Of a stretch of 6,288 bases of DNA, positions 5,731 to 6,288 are shown one piece after another. Each line of letters starts with the position of its first letter. Position 1 is the first letter of the stretch. Below the pieces are notes generated by a model. That model was not told where the DNA came from, did not search any database, and saw only the letters and a program-made list of their open reading frames with translations. Both the position numbers and the translations under genes were made by a program. This DNA comes from Prevotella sp. UBA4376 (GTDB taxonomy: Bacteria > Bacteroidota > Bacteroidia > Bacteroidales > Bacteroidaceae). The stretch is taken from NCBI GenBank assembly GCA_002391185.1, contig DGRY01000042.1, forward strand, positions 38,232 to 44,519. Direction: 5' to 3'.

Positions 5731-6288
5731 TTATTTCTTCATATATGGGTCGGTGCCCAAAACAGTCTGAGCAAGACGTTTTGTCTTGTCGCGAAGGGCA
5801 TCCATAGAACTGCCAATCTCGTCGTAGCACACAACAACACCCATACGGCGTCCTCTGTGAGCAACAGGCTTACCAAAGATTCGTACTCTCGCATGATCTT
5901 CGTTGCACACATCAAGAAGATTATAGTTGAGAGGTTCTGTGCTTTCCTTGTCAGACATAATTACTGCCGAAGCACCATTATGTTCAAGGTGTATGGCTGG
6001 GATAGGCAAGCCCATTATGGCACGGAAATGGAGTTCAAACTCGCTAAGGTTGGTACAATGGCTTAGAGTAACCATACCTGTGTCGTGAGGACGTGGACTA
6101 AGTTCTGAGAAGATAACCTCGCCTTGTTTTGTCAGGAAGAACTCCACACCCCATATACCATATCCTGTAAGAGCCTTTGTCACCTTGTCAGCCATGTGTT
6201 CTGCTGCTTTAAGAGATTCGTCTGGTAGTTGATAAGGCATCCAGCTTTCACGATAGTCACCACCTTTCTGAACGTGTCCGATAGGAGG
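5731..6288 (-). CDS. purT: Formate-dependent GAR transformylase PurT, C-terminal half
   Basis: ATP-grasp enzyme that uses formate and ATP to formylate glycinamide ribonucleotide in purine synthesis; cytoplasmic. The frame is open at the window's right edge, so the N-terminal part lies outside. 185 residues are present of about 390 in the family. Numbered from the window edge: [17 protein letters not shown] (2-18), the helix [14 protein letters not shown] (27-40), [10 protein letters not shown] (42-51), the metal and nucleotide-binding [18 protein letters not shown] (57-74), [16 protein letters not shown] (80-95), [11 protein letters not shown] and the C-terminal [18 protein letters not shown] region. 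All align by eye with E. coli PurT. The stop codon abuts the fdtA start with no gap, so the two genes are very likely co-transcribed and perhaps translationally coupled. No promoter is visible in this fragment. Confidence 0.96.
   Translation of the reverse strand, partial: PPIGHVQKGGDYRESWMPYQLPDESLKAAEHMADKVTKALTGYGIWGVEFFLTKQGEVIFSELSPRPHDTGMVTLSHCTNLSEFELHFRAIMGLPIPAIHLEHNGASAVIMSDKESTEPLNYNLLDVCNEDHARVRIFGKPVAHRGRRMGVVVCYDEIGSSMDALRDKTKRLAQTVLGTDPYMKK

Noticed and set aside
5335..6288. Idea that PurT supplies formyl groups for an N-formylated sugar made by the neighbouring genes
   Set aside because: Known sugar N-formyltransferases use N10-formyltetrahydrofolate and belong to another family; PurT formylates GAR directly through formyl phosphate, and no sugar formyltransferase is present here.
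1..6288. A defence island, mobile element, CRISPR array or toxin-antitoxin pair
   Set aside because: All long frames are explained by metabolic or membrane proteins; I saw no regularly spaced repeats, transposase, integrase or terminal inverted repeats.

Overview
The window looks like chromosomal DNA from a member of the Bacteroidales, most plausibly a Prevotella-type organism. The evidence is a type III glutamine synthetase, DUF3667 and SIMPL-domain proteins of the Bacteroidetes kind, an almost complete lack of Shine-Dalgarno sequences before the starts, and a promoter that matches the Bacteroidetes -33/-7 pattern (TTG, 20 bases, TAGTTTTG). The DNA is moderately AT-rich. There are no rRNA or tRNA genes, transposases, CRISPR arrays or phage genes. 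Genus-level placement is a guess.

Layout. Bases 1-1458 (+) hold the C-terminal two thirds of glutamine synthetase III (glnN), cut by the window start. It is followed by a strong intrinsic terminator at 1525-1560, in a short convergent intergenic region that also holds weaker hairpins and a 12-bp direct repeat. All remaining genes are on the minus strand. Read in transcription order (right to left) they are: the C-terminal half of purT (formate-dependent GAR transformylase, cut by the window end); fdtA/qdtA (dTDP-sugar 3,4-ketoisomerase); a FemAB/GNAT-like acyltransferase; fdtB/qdtB (PLP-dependent sugar aminotransferase of the DegT family); and a DUF3667 zinc-ribbon membrane protein. These five are packed with 0-16 bp gaps or with overlaps, so they are probably one transcript. 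A terminator-like hairpin follows the DUF3667 gene. Then a separate promoter drives a membrane-anchored SIMPL (DUF541) protein that converges on glnN.

How the genes work together. The ketoisomerase, aminotransferase and acyltransferase form a complete three-step module that would convert dTDP-4-keto-6-deoxyglucose (made elsewhere by RmlA/RmlB) into a dTDP-3-acylamido-3,6-dideoxyhexose such as Fuc3NAc or Qui3NAc, used in surface polysaccharide or glycoprotein glycans. The acyltransferase is a FemAB-like protein rather than the usual left-handed beta-helix FdtC/QdtC enzyme. PurT has no obvious pathway link with the sugar genes.

The most unusual signal is a GTTGAACG-type palindromic repeat (3876-3908) lying in frame inside the aminotransferase gene, between the conserved PLP-ring motif and the PLP lysine. 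It adds about six residues relative to the family pattern as I remember it. I see no evidence for a new defence or mobile system here.
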